NCBI GenBank assembly: GCA_029007475.1
Contig: JAQXHW010000037.1
Coordinates: forward strand, 1-28,334
Length of the DNA: 28,334 bases
Direction of reading: 5' to 3'
Source: Oscillospiraceae bacterium
Lineage (GTDB): Bacteria > Bacillota > Clostridia > Oscillospirales > Acutalibacteraceae
A program made the position numbers and the translations under genes. Of this stretch, positions 14,545-22,023 are shown piece after piece (positions within the stretch are counted from its first letter, which is position 1; each line of letters starts with the position of its first letter). Below the pieces are notes generated by a model, which worked only from the letters and a program-made list of their open reading frames with translations, did no database searches and had not been told where the DNA came from.

Positions 14545-15954
14545 GTGATTTTAGTGACAAATGAAAAACTTAGTAAAGATTACGACAGCAACATACAGCT
14601 TTTGGATAAGCTCATAGGAGCTGACCGTTGTTTTGATATTCTCAAGAGAGATATCATAATCAACAAACGAAAGGCGAGAATTTACTCCATAGACGGACTC
14701 ACAAAGGATACAATACTCCTTAAAGTCATGACGTTTTTCTATGGGCTGAAGGACGAGAGCTTTTTTGAAAGCGCAAGAGTTTTCGCTCTAAACTGCGTAC
14801 CCTACATTGAAGTTGACGTAAAAAATTCCCTCACGGATATTGTGAGGGATGTGCTCTCGGGCTTTGCCGCCGTAGTTGTTGACGGCTTCGACGAGGTTGT
14901 CTTATTGGATACGCGAAGCTATCCTCAAAGGGAAACCTCCGAGCCCGACGACGACAAGGTATTAAGAGGCTCAAAGGACGGCTTTGTAGAAACTATCGTT
15001 TCCAATACCGCGCTAATCAGAAGAAGAATACGCGATTCAAAGTTTACAACAAAGGCTTTTTCCGTAAGCCGCACCTCCAAATCCGACGTAGTAGTCTGCT
15101 ACATGGAGGATAAGGTTGACAAGAAGCTCCTTAAAAACATCTCCGACAGGCTCAACGCCGTGAACGTAGACTCTCTCGCCATGAATCAGCAGAGTCTTAT
15201 AGAAGCTATTTATCCTAAGAAATGGTGGAATCCTTTCCCGAAAATCAAATACACGGAGCGTCCCGACTCAGCCGCCGCAAACTGTATGAAGGGCAACATT
15301 ATTATTTTGGTAGATAATTCGCCCTCCGCCCTGGTACTTCCAACCTCAATTTTCGACATCACCGAGGAAGCCGATGAATACTACTTTCCACCCGTCACGG
15401 GTACCTATCTGCGCCTTGCGAGATTTTTAATTGTACTTCTCTCGGTTTTCATAACACCTCTATGGCTTTTGGCTCAGCAGAATCCTGAGTTTGTGCCGGA
15501 GGGACTGAAATTCGTTATCTCAACCGAGCAGTATAATCTCCCTATTTTAGCTCAGCTTATTATCTTGGAGCTTGCCATTGACGGACTCCGCCTTGCCGCA
15601 CTAAACACGCCTCAAAGCCTTTCGGGTACTTTTGGAATTATCGGTGCTATCGCTCTTTCCGAATTTACCGTTGAGGTAGGCTGGTTTTCCACGGAGGCAA
15701 TTCTATACATGGCATTTGTCACCCTCGCAGGATTTTCACAGCCAAACTATGAGCTTGGCTACTGCATAAAATTCATGCGAATAATGCTCCTTATCCTCAC
15801 CGCAATTTTCAATCTTTGGGGCTTTATAGCCGGAATTATACTCATCGCAGTTTTACTTCTTACAAACAGAACGGTATCAGGCAAAAGCTACCTCTATCCC
15901 CTGATTCCCTTTAAGGCAAAGCCCTTACTTCACAAGCTCCTGAGAACGAAATAA
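14545..15954 (+). CDS. spoVAF: Spore germination protein SpoVAF (GerA-A family)
   Basis: A 469-aa protein of normal length. The soluble N-terminal half carries VPYIEV, SYPQRETSEPDDDKVLRG, SKDGFVETIVSNTALIRRRI and KYTERPDSAAANC, and ends in FDITEEADEYYFPPVTGTYL. The C-terminal half has about five membrane segments (LARFLIVLLSVFITPLWLLA, LPILAQLIILELAIDGLRLA, the GTFGIIGAIAL region, ILYMAFVTLAGF, IMLLILTAIFNLWGFIAGII) and ends in YLYPLIPF. This pattern is nearer SpoVAF than GerAA. SpoVAF-like proteins act in the spore inner membrane and promote germination. It stands alone here, without spoVAA-AE. GTG 14545 has GGGGAAAG upstream; GTG 14554 is an alternative start. Confidence 0.85.
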   Translation: MILVTNEKLSKDYDSNIQLLDKLIGADRCFDILKRDIIINKRKARIYSIDGLTKDTILLKVMTFFYGLKDESFFESARVFALNCVPYIEVDVKNSLTDIVRDVLSGFAAVVVDGFDEVVLLDTRSYPQRETSEPDDDKVLRGSKDGFVETIVSNTALIRRRIRDSKFTTKAFSVSRTSKSDVVVCYMEDKVDKKLLKNISDRLNAVNVDSLAMNQQSLIEAIYPKKWWNPFPKIKYTERPDSAAANCMKGNIIILVDNSPSALVLPTSIFDITEEADEYYFPPVTGTYLRLARFLIVLLSVFITPLWLLAQQNPEFVPEGLKFVISTEQYNLPILAQLIILELAIDGLRLAALNTPQSLSGTFGIIGAIALSEFTVEVGWFSTEAILYMAFVTLAGFSQPNYELGYCIKFMRIMLLILTAIFNLWGFIAGIILIAVLLLTNRTVSGKSYLYPLIPFKAKPLLHKLLRTK

Positions 15955-15959
15955 GAAAA

Positions 15960-15992
15960 CGGCTTGGAACCTTCTTTTTAGCTTCCAAGCCG
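15960..15992. terminator. Bidirectional terminator between spoVAF and spmB
   Basis: CGGCTTGGAA (15960-15969) pairs perfectly with TTCCAAGCCG (15983-15992). The minus direction (spmB) continues into GTTTTCTT; the plus direction (spoVAF) into CTTAATAT. It lies between two convergent genes. Confidence 0.8.
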
Positions 15993-16018
15993 CTTAATAT
16001 GTTCAGCCAATATATTTT

Positions 16019-16507
16019 CTATGCAGGACTAAAAAGTCTCACCGTCAAAACCGAAAAGACAACCGCTGTAAAATCTGCCGAGAGTCCTGCGAGGAGTGTG
16101 TGCCGGGTTTTCTTAATCCCCACGCTTCCGAAATATACCGCTATGGCATAAAAGGTAGTCTCTGTTGCCCCTGCCATAACTGATACGATTCTTCCCGTGA
16201 AGCTGTCAGGTCCGAAGTCCTCGTAAATTCCCAGCAGCAGTGCCGTTGAGCCGCCTCCGGAAACAGGCCTCAGAAGCGCCAAAGGCACAATCTCCTCAGG
16301 AAAGCCCAGCTTTTCAGCCAAGGGAGATACCCAGCTTGCGATAAGCTCTGTTGTACCGCTTTCTCTGAGCATTGTCACGGCGGTTATGAGACCAATCAGA
16401 GTAGGAGCAATTATGTAAACTGTCTTGAGCCCCTCTTTAGCTCCTTTTAGGAAAACATCAAAAACCTTTACTCTCTTTACAAGTCCGTAAACCACGAAGA
16501 AAGCCAC
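16019..16507 (-). CDS. spmB: Spore maturation protein B
   Basis: A hydrophobic protein of at least 162 aa matching SpmB: GLVKRVKVFDVFLKGAKEGL, PLALLRPVSGGGSTALLL, GPDSFTGRIVSVMAGATETT and FYAIAVYFGSVGIKKTRHTL. SpmA/SpmB act in the developing spore and are needed for normal core dehydration; they belong to the nucleoside-recognition (Gate) domain group. GTG 16507 is the first conventional start, but homologous residues (ELIVPLF) continue in frame upstream to about 16531, where a CTG follows AGAGGGGGA. That would overlap the spmA stop, so the true start may be non-canonical. Confidence 0.88.
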   Translation of the reverse strand: MAFFVVYGLVKRVKVFDVFLKGAKEGLKTVYIIAPTLIGLITAVTMLRESGTTELIASWVSPLAEKLGFPEEIVPLALLRPVSGGGSTALLLGIYEDFGPDSFTGRIVSVMAGATETTFYAIAVYFGSVGIKKTRHTLLAGLSADFTAVVFSVLTVRLFSPA

Positions 16508-16518
16508 AAATAGAGGTA

Positions 16519-17145
16519 CTATGAGCTCCAGAGAAAATCCCCCTCTCTCTTATGTTTTTCTACGGGATTTTTACCCTTAAGGCATAGCAGCTTCGCAACC
16601 GTCAGCCCCACCACCAAAGCCGCTGTTGACGTAACCCAAACCGCAGGAAGAATATCAAAGGGACTCTTGCTTCCGTAGGTACTCCTGTACGCGGCTAAGG
16701 TTGTCGGGATAAGCTGTAAGGAAGCGGTATTCATCACCACAAAAAGCACCATGCTGTCGGAAGCCGTCTCGCCCTTATCGGAGAGCTTTTTCAGCTCCTG
16801 CATAGCCGCAATTCCAAAGGGTGTGGCAGCATTTCCCAGTCCCAAAAGATTTGCGCTGATATTTAGGCTCATGTATTTCATAGCCTCGCTGTCTCGCGGT
16901 ATATTCCTAAAGAGCAGACGAAGAACAGGACTGAAAATTTTTGCGAGCTTATCGTTAAGCCCGCTCTCCTTTGCAATTTCCATAATCCCCGACCAAAAGC
17001 AAATTATTCCCAAAACGGAAACAAGCAGCTCCACCGCCTGAGCAGCACCGTTCATAACCGATCCTGCGAGCGCAGAATAATCCCCCCTGCATATTCCGAC
17101 AACAACGCTGACTACAATCATACCCACCCAAACATAGTTCATCAT
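16519..17145 (-). CDS. spmA: Spore maturation protein A
   Basis: A 208-aa membrane protein from ATG 17145; a start at 17187 would add 14 residues not expected in SpmA. The family pattern is clear: MNYVWVGMIVVSVVVGI, an ICFWSGIMEIAKESGL segment, LNISANLLGLGNAATPFGI, then AMQELKKL and VMNTASLQLIPTTLAAYRS. It works with SpmB, encoded immediately downstream. On its strand CATATAAT (17212-17205) resembles a sigma-E -10, expected for a mother-cell sporulation gene, but no good -35 is visible. Confidence 0.88.
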   Translation of the reverse strand: MMNYVWVGMIVVSVVVGICRGDYSALAGSVMNGAAQAVELLVSVLGIICFWSGIMEIAKESGLNDKLAKIFSPVLRLLFRNIPRDSEAMKYMSLNISANLLGLGNAATPFGIAAMQELKKLSDKGETASDSMVLFVVMNTASLQLIPTTLAAYRSTYGSKSPFDILPAVWVTSTAALVVGLTVAKLLCLKGKNPVEKHKREGDFLWSS

Positions 17146-17180
17146 ATACCCGCTGCGCCCCCGCTGACATAAAAATTTAC

Positions 17181-17209
17181 TTGACATTCCACTCTAAATA
17201 TATCATTAT
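17181..17209 (+). promoter_or_regulatory. Possible sigma-A promoter for the dCMP deaminase gene
   Basis: A perfect TTGACA (17181-17186) is followed after 17 bases by CATTAT (17204-17209), a weak -10. It lies in the 109-base gap between divergent spmA and the deaminase gene. Confidence 0.4.
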
Positions 17210-17254
17210 ATGAGTGTAAATATGCTCATGAAACATAACAGGAGGTTCTAAAAT

Positions 17255-17743
17255 ATGGATAGAATTGATAAGGAAAACTACTATCTTGATATTGCCGAAA
17301 CCGTTTTGGAGAGAGGCACCTGCCTTCGCCGGAATTTCGGAGCAATCATTGTAAATAACGACCAAATTGTATCCACAGGCTATGTGGGAGCACCCAGAGG
17401 TAGAAAAAACTGCATTGACTTAGGACACTGCGTAAGAGAACGGTACAATATCCCCAGAGGTGAGAGATATGAGCTCTGCCGAAGTGTTCACGCAGAGCAA
17501 AACGCTATTATCCATGCCTCGCGCGAGCGCATGATCGGTGCTACCCTATACCTTGTAGGCAAGGATGCCACAACCGGCGAATACGTCGAAAATGCCAGCG
17601 CCTGCGCACTTTGCAAAAGAATGATTATAAACGCAGGTATCACAAGAGTCGTTATTCGTAACACAAAGACTAAATTCACCGCCATTTACGTTGAGGACTG
17701 GATTGAAAACGACGAGTCCTTAGAGGCTGTAAACGGATACTGA
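17255..17743 (+). CDS. dCMP deaminase family protein (ComEB-like)
   Basis: A 162-aa protein with AGGAGG 7-8 bases before ATG 17255. It deaminates dCMP to dUMP, feeding thymidylate synthesis. The zinc site is HAEQN with H79 and catalytic E81, plus C117 and C120 in ACALCKRMIINAGI (the usual PCxxC has Ala for Pro). The region with C53, C59 and C75 (NCIDLGHCVRE, IPRGERYELCRSV) matches the second zinc-binding segment of dCMP deaminases. TTGEYVENA corresponds to the insert before the second motif. It has its own terminator, so probably a single-gene unit. Confidence 0.88.
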   Translation: MDRIDKENYYLDIAETVLERGTCLRRNFGAIIVNNDQIVSTGYVGAPRGRKNCIDLGHCVRERYNIPRGERYELCRSVHAEQNAIIHASRERMIGATLYLVGKDATTGEYVENASACALCKRMIINAGITRVVIRNTKTKFTAIYVEDWIENDESLEAVNGY

Positions 17744-17758
17744 TATAGGATATGAAAC

Positions 17759-17792
17759 AACCGCCGACCTATTTTAGCCGGCGGTTTTCTTG
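17759..17792 (+). terminator. Terminator after the dCMP deaminase gene
   Basis: AACCGCCG (17759-17766) pairs with CGGCGGTT (17779-17786), followed by TTCTTGT. It starts 16 bases past the stop codon. Confidence 0.8.
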
Positions 17793-17817
17793 TACTTTCT
17801 TTTCCTTGTACTTTCTT
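17789..17817. repeat. Two-copy 13-base direct repeat
   Basis: CTTGTACTTTCTT occurs at 17789-17801 and again at 17805-17817, a period of 16 bases, right after the terminator. It is probably a local duplication. Confidence 0.6.
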
Positions 17818-17821
17818 AACT

Positions 17822-17862
17822 TTAGTATTTTTCTTAAAAAGAAAATATCAACTAAATACTAA
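17822..17862. repeat. AT-rich inverted repeat downstream of the SASP gene
   Basis: TTAGTATTT (17822-17830) and AAATACTAA (17854-17862) are perfect inverted copies enclosing a further TTCTT/AAGAA pairing. It could end SASP transcription on the minus strand, but the stem is weak and no U tract follows. Confidence 0.35.
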
Positions 17863-17898
17863 CTATAATTTAATGACTAAACTAACACTACGGTTTAA

Positions 17899-18090
17899 TT
17901 ACTTAAGACCCTTTTCGTATGCTTCAATCATCTTTTTAACCATCTGACCGCCGACAGAACCTGCCTGACGTGATGTGATATCTCCGTTGTATCCCTGCTT
18001 AAGGTTTACGCCAACTTCTGCAGCAGCTTCCATCTTGAAACGCTCGAGTGCTTCCTTTGCCTCGGGAACTACGATGTTGTTCTTAGACAT
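17899..18090 (-). CDS. Alpha/beta-type small acid-soluble spore protein
   Basis: A 63-aa protein, the normal length. It has EALERFKMEAAAEVGV, which contains the germination-protease (GPR) cleavage context around ME-A, and GYNGDITSRQAGSVGGQMVKKMIEAYE, the conserved DNA-binding half. These proteins coat and protect spore DNA and are degraded as amino-acid supply on germination. AAAAGGAGAAAA precedes the ATG. A sigma-G promoter is expected, but none is convincing within about 150 bases upstream. Confidence 0.95.
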   Translation of the reverse strand: MSKNNIVVPEAKEALERFKMEAAAEVGVNLKQGYNGDITSRQAGSVGGQMVKKMIEAYEKGLK

Positions 18091-18301
18091 TGTTATTTTC
18101 TCCTTTTCTTAAAATTTCATATACTTGTCGGCTACTGAGAGTAATAAAAGCTCTTTTTTCGCCGCAAGATTATTTTGTGTACATGAGAGAAATATATAAG
18201 ATGAAATTTTTGCATGGAGTTACAGATTTTAGGCGAAGGCTAAAAATTTGTAAAAAGTTAAATTGTGGTTATTTTTTTATAACAAAAGCACAAATTATGT
18301 A

Positions 18302-18330
18302 TTTACACTAATAAAAAAACAGTTTATAAT
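18302..18330 (+). promoter_or_regulatory. Sigma-A promoter for the alkaline phosphatase gene
   Basis: TTTACA (18302-18307), a 17-base spacer and a perfect TATAAT (18325-18330) lie about 40 bases before the ATG. No clear Pho-box repeat is visible. Confidence 0.7.
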
Positions 18331-18374
18331 ATAGACGGATTTATCCGATATTTTAAGAAAAGGAGATATACTTA

Positions 18375-21300
18375 ATGAAAATCGGAAGAAAAATTTTAAG
18401 CATTGTTCTATCCCTCTGCATGATTTTGTCTTTAGCAGCAGTAGGCACCCTCAGCACCTCTGCCGCCGAGGGCGAAATCAAAAATGTCATCTTAATGATT
18501 GGCGACGGCATGGGAAAAGAGCAGGTCAAAGCAGGAGCTATCCACAAGGGCTCTAATCTTGTATTTCAGGATTTTGAAGCTCAGACAAGTGTTGGCACCT
18601 CCTCGCTCTCAGGTACTACCGACTCTGCCGCAGCCGCAACCGCTATGGCATCGGGCGTCAAGACAAACAACGGAAATATCGGTCTTGACAAAGACGGCAA
18701 CAAGGTTGAAAACTTAGTTGAGTTTTCAAAAAACAGAGGGCTTAAAACCGGCGTTGTTGCCACTCAGGTGCTTCCTCACGCAACTCCCGCAGGCTTTACC
18801 TCCCACGTTACCTCCCGATACAGCTACAACACAATAGCCGTTCAGCAGATTTTACTTCAGCCTGACGTTATTATGGGCGGCGGCTCAACCTACTTTACAG
18901 GACGTGACGAGCTCCTTGCTGCGAATAATTTTGAAGTCGCAACAACCCTTGAGGATGCCAAGAATGTATCTGCCGACAAAAACCTCTTAGGCATCTTTGA
19001 CAACAACTACATCACCGCTGACGAAGAGCCTAAGCTCTCTGAGATGACCGAGCTTGCTCTTTCCCGTCTTACAAACGAAAACGGCTTCTTCGCAATAATT
19101 GAAGGCTCCGACATCGACTCCTACTGTCACCAGAACGACATGGAGAAAATGCTCAAGGAGCTCATGGTTTTCGATGATGCAGTAGCCGTTGCGAAGGCCT
19201 ATGTTGACGCAAATCCCGGCACACTCCTCATTGTTACCGCTGACCACGAAACGGGTGGTCTGAAAGTTCCCGCAGGAACTACTAAAGCAACCCTTACAAA
19301 CAGCCTTTTCTCAAGCGAAAGCCACACAGGCGCTGATGTCGGTATATATGCCTACGGTACCGGTGCAGATAAGCTCTGTGCTTCAGAGAAAATCGAAAAC
19401 ACCGATATCCACGCTTTCATTACCGCAGAGCTAAACGCAACCTACGGCGAGGCTCCTGTTACCGATTTCACAAACTACAACGACTACCGCATATTCTTCG
19501 AAGCTCCCGAGTCTTGGGAGGGTGTTAACATTGTCCTCAAGAATTCTGCCGATGCAGAGCCTCAGTATTTTGGCATGACGGAGATTGAGGAAAACATCTA
19601 CTCTCACACCTTCTATAATTACAAGGACGTAGATTTTGACAGTATCAGCATAGCCTTTGCCAATACTGCCGAAAGCGCAGAAATAACCGAATTTGTACCC
19701 TTCGAGGGCTTCTACAAAATTTTCAGTATCGAAACCGGTCTTTGGACAAGCTTCACGCCTACCCAGGGTATCATATACTTTGAGAAACCCGAAAGCTGGT
19801 CGGAGGATGTCTATGCCTACACCGCAGGCACCTGCTACTACGGAGTATTCCCCGGCACAAAGACGACTAAGGTCGAGGGTTCTGACAACATCTATCAGCT
19901 TGTTATCTCCGACGATGTAGTCGTCGAGGAATTCCTTGAATTTACCGTAGTATTCTCCGACGGAGTAAACAAGTATCAGACGACGGATGTCAGCTTCGCA
20001 GGAATGAATAAGGTTTTCCGAGTTTTCGGCGAGGAAACAACAAAAACCGCCTACGGCTGTTGGTATGACTATCCCTACATTCCCGCAAGCCCCGATGAAG
20101 CAACCGTTAAAATCTACCTTGCAGACGAAACCGAGTGGAATATTAAGCAGAACAACGCCGCACTCTTTGTTCAGTGTGATTCCGGCGAGCCTATACCTCT
20201 CACCTACGAGGGTAAGGATAAGGGCAACGCACGAGTTTGGTCGGCAGAAATTCCTGCAAACACACAGGCTCTTGTATTCCTGAGAAGAGATAATTTAGCA
20301 CCCTACGCCATTTGGAATGTGTTTACTCCCATTTCAATTTTCAGCGGAGAAAACACCTTCTATGCTCTTACCGAAGATGCCGGCGGCTATTGGGATATGC
20401 CCCGTGAGATTACTCCCGACGAGGTTCTCGATGAGATAAACACAGAAGTCACCCTCTACTATGCCGTACCCCAGGCAATCGTTGACGCAGGCTATACAGT
20501 AAAGCTCAACAGACGACTTGATAAGGACGCAGGCGTTCAGAAATGGGCGCAGAGCGAAATGACCGACACCGGCAATACCTACAACGGCAAGAAGATTTAT
20601 AAAGGTACCTTTATTGCCACCTACGGCGGAGTTTATGAGCTTCAGTTCCAGAACTATCTGGGCAAAGTATGGAAATCACAGACGCAGCCCATTAAAGAGG
20701 TTTGGACCGAGGCAGAAGCTCTCAACGGAAAGCTCTTTGACGGCGCAAACTTCGTTGATTATACCCCCGGTACCGATGTGGGAAGCTCAGAGCTTACCAC
20801 AATTTATCTTGATGCAACCAAGTTAAGTTGGTACACGGGAGCCACAATTACCGCTTACGATAAGGATATGAACATTCTCAGTCAGAATGAGCCTTTAGCT
20901 TCCACCGCTATTCCCGAGGGATATACTCCTGCAGGAGCAACTAAAGCAATGTTCTACACAGGTAAAATCCCCGCTGACGCAAAGTTCATTTCCTTCTTCC
21001 GCATTGACGGCGGCAATATCTACAACTACTGCTGCACACTTGATGATGTAAACAGCAACGTAATCGAAATCAAGGGTAACGCCTTTGTTTTAGACGGTCA
21101 AAAGCAGTCCTCAAACTATCGCTCAGGTGAGTGGACCAATATCGGTGAAGCTTCTACCACAGTGCCTGTTGTCACCGTTATCTTAGGTGACGCAGACGCA
21201 AACTCTCAGGTAAACGTTAAGGACGCAACCGCAATTCAGAAGCACGTTGCCATGATTGAGCAAATCACAGGCGACAACGCTTTTGCCGCTGATGTTGACT

Positions 21301-21401
21301 CAAACAATGAAATAAACGTAAAGGATGCAACAGCTATCCAGAAGTACGTCGCATTTATAGACACAGGCTATCCTATCGGTCAGGAAGCAGCCGTTGCCTA
21401 A
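18375..21401 (+). CDS. Secreted multidomain alkaline phosphatase with C-terminal type I dockerin
   Basis: A 1008-aa protein with AAAAGGAGATA upstream. Residues 1-31 are a signal peptide. Residues about 35-360 form the PhoA-type phosphatase, with metal ligands and nucleophile in place: D44 (IGDGMG), S84 (TTDSAAAA), E243/D248/H252 (EGSDIDSYCH), D290-H291 (TADHETGG) and H317 (SESHTGAD). Five beta modules follow: a related pair at about 371-450 and 465-552 (FFEAPESW, YFEKPESW), another pair at about 574-675 and 806-920, and one at 690-777. Residues 936-1000 are a dockerin with two Ca-binding repeats (DADANSQVNVKDATAIQK and DVDSNNEINVKDATAIQK). It should be exported and attach to a cohesin-bearing scaffold, releasing phosphate outside the cell. 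The substrate is unknown; the beta modules may bind carbohydrate. Confidence 0.93.
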   Translation: MKIGRKILSIVLSLCMILSLAAVGTLSTSAAEGEIKNVILMIGDGMGKEQVKAGAIHKGSNLVFQDFEAQTSVGTSSLSGTTDSAAAATAMASGVKTNNGNIGLDKDGNKVENLVEFSKNRGLKTGVVATQVLPHATPAGFTSHVTSRYSYNTIAVQQILLQPDVIMGGGSTYFTGRDELLAANNFEVATTLEDAKNVSADKNLLGIFDNNYITADEEPKLSEMTELALSRLTNENGFFAIIEGSDIDSYCHQNDMEKMLKELMVFDDAVAVAKAYVDANPGTLLIVTADHETGGLKVPAGTTKATLTNSLFSSESHTGADVGIYAYGTGADKLCASEKIENTDIHAFITAELNATYGEAPVTDFTNYNDYRIFFEAPESWEGVNIVLKNSADAEPQYFGMTEIEENIYSHTFYNYKDVDFDSISIAFANTAESAEITEFVPFEGFYKIFSIETGLWTSFTPTQGIIYFEKPESWSEDVYAYTAGTCYYGVFPGTKTTKVEGSDNIYQLVISDDVVVEEFLEFTVVFSDGVNKYQTTDVSFAGMNKVFRVFGEETTKTAYGCWYDYPYIPASPDEATVKIYLADETEWNIKQNNAALFVQCDSGEPIPLTYEGKDKGNARVWSAEIPANTQALVFLRRDNLAPYAIWNVFTPISIFSGENTFYALTEDAGGYWDMPREITPDEVLDEINTEVTLYYAVPQAIVDAGYTVKLNRRLDKDAGVQKWAQSEMTDTGNTYNGKKIYKGTFIATYGGVYELQFQNYLGKVWKSQTQPIKEVWTEAEALNGKLFDGANFVDYTPGTDVGSSELTTIYLDATKLSWYTGATITAYDKDMNILSQNEPLASTAIPEGYTPAGATKAMFYTGKIPADAKFISFFRIDGGNIYNYCCTLDDVNSNVIEIKGNAFVLDGQKQSSNYRSGEWTNIGEASTTVPVVTVILGDADANSQVNVKDATAIQKHVAMIEQITGDNAFAADVDSNNEINVKDATAIQKYVAFIDTGYPIGQEAAVA

Positions 21402-21418
21402 ACTGAATTTATCCCTAT

Positions 21419-21460
21419 AAAAGCCGCCCCCTTATGCGAAACAAAAGGGGGCGGCTTTCT
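21419..21460. terminator. Strong terminator after the alkaline phosphatase gene
   Basis: AAAGCCGCCCCCTT and AAGGGGGCGGCTTT form a long perfect stem with a loop of about 11 bases, followed by CTGCTATT. It may also serve the convergent BofC-like gene that ends at 21477. Confidence 0.85.
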
Positions 21461-21476
21461 GCTATTATCCGAAATT

Positions 21477-21812
21477 CTAACTGCAATATTCGTGTATGAG
21501 TGCGTTTAGTTCCTTGCGCGTTTTAACCTCAATTCCTTTTTTTAGCTCCTCTTGTGCAGAGTAGGGCAAAGAGCTTAAAGCCGTAGTTGTCCGTATAAAG
21601 GGCTCCTCCTCAGAATTTTTGTAGGCTACCACAATATCTCCCTTACAGGTGAGGACATAGCTTTCCTCGTAGAATACTCCCCCTCTTGCATGAGTTTTCG
21701 GCTCTGATTTAGGGGGTGCGGTAACGTCAGCGATTACCGCCGAGGCGAGTACACATGCTATAACAACCACGCAGGTCACATAGAAGCACCGTCTTAGGGT
21801 ACTTATTTTCAC
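21477..21812 (-). CDS. Small secreted or anchored protein with BofC C-terminal-domain-like region
   Basis: A 111-aa protein with GGAGAGGATT before ATG 21812. Residues about 9-28 are a hydrophobic signal or anchor segment. Residues about 50-111 (YVLTCKGDIVVAYKNSEEE, RTTTALSSLPYSAQEELKKG, IEVKTRKELNALIHEYCS) match the layout of the BofC C-terminal domain: strand, charged turn, 'LP..Q..LK.GI' and a final helix ending EY-S. BofC of Bacillus regulates the intercompartment SpoIVB/pro-sigma-K checkpoint, but stand-alone copies of this domain are common in Clostridia and mostly uncharacterised. A sporulation role is inference only. Confidence 0.6.
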   Translation of the reverse strand: MKISTLRRCFYVTCVVVIACVLASAVIADVTAPPKSEPKTHARGGVFYEESYVLTCKGDIVVAYKNSEEEPFIRTTTALSSLPYSAQEELKKGIEVKTRKELNALIHEYCS

Positions 21813-21933
21813 AGAAATCCTCTCCTTCGCAGTTATTTTTTCACAAAAATACTCAAATATTCATATTGCATACTGACACATTATAAGAAAATCACCAATT
21901 ATGAGAAAAAAACTTTAATTTTTCTTTTCTCGG

Positions 21934-21942
21934 TGGTATAAT
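21934..21942 (+). promoter_or_regulatory. Extended -10 promoter upstream of the PBP1A gene
   Basis: TGGTATAAT (21934-21942) is an extended -10. The matching -35 position, 17 bases upstream, reads TTTAAT (21914-21919), a weak hexamer. The leader would be about 75 bases. Confidence 0.55.
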
Positions 21943-22023
21943 ATTAAAGTCTATTACTCTGATATTTTTAGGTTTATTAATATCTAATATATTTGTATTG
22001 TGGAAAGCTCAAGGAGGCTATTC

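Noticed and set aside
18091..18260. Sigma-G promoter for the SASP gene
   Set aside because: CATCTTA on the minus strand fits a -10, but the -35 at the right spacing is poor and the implied leader is long. Not listed as a feature.
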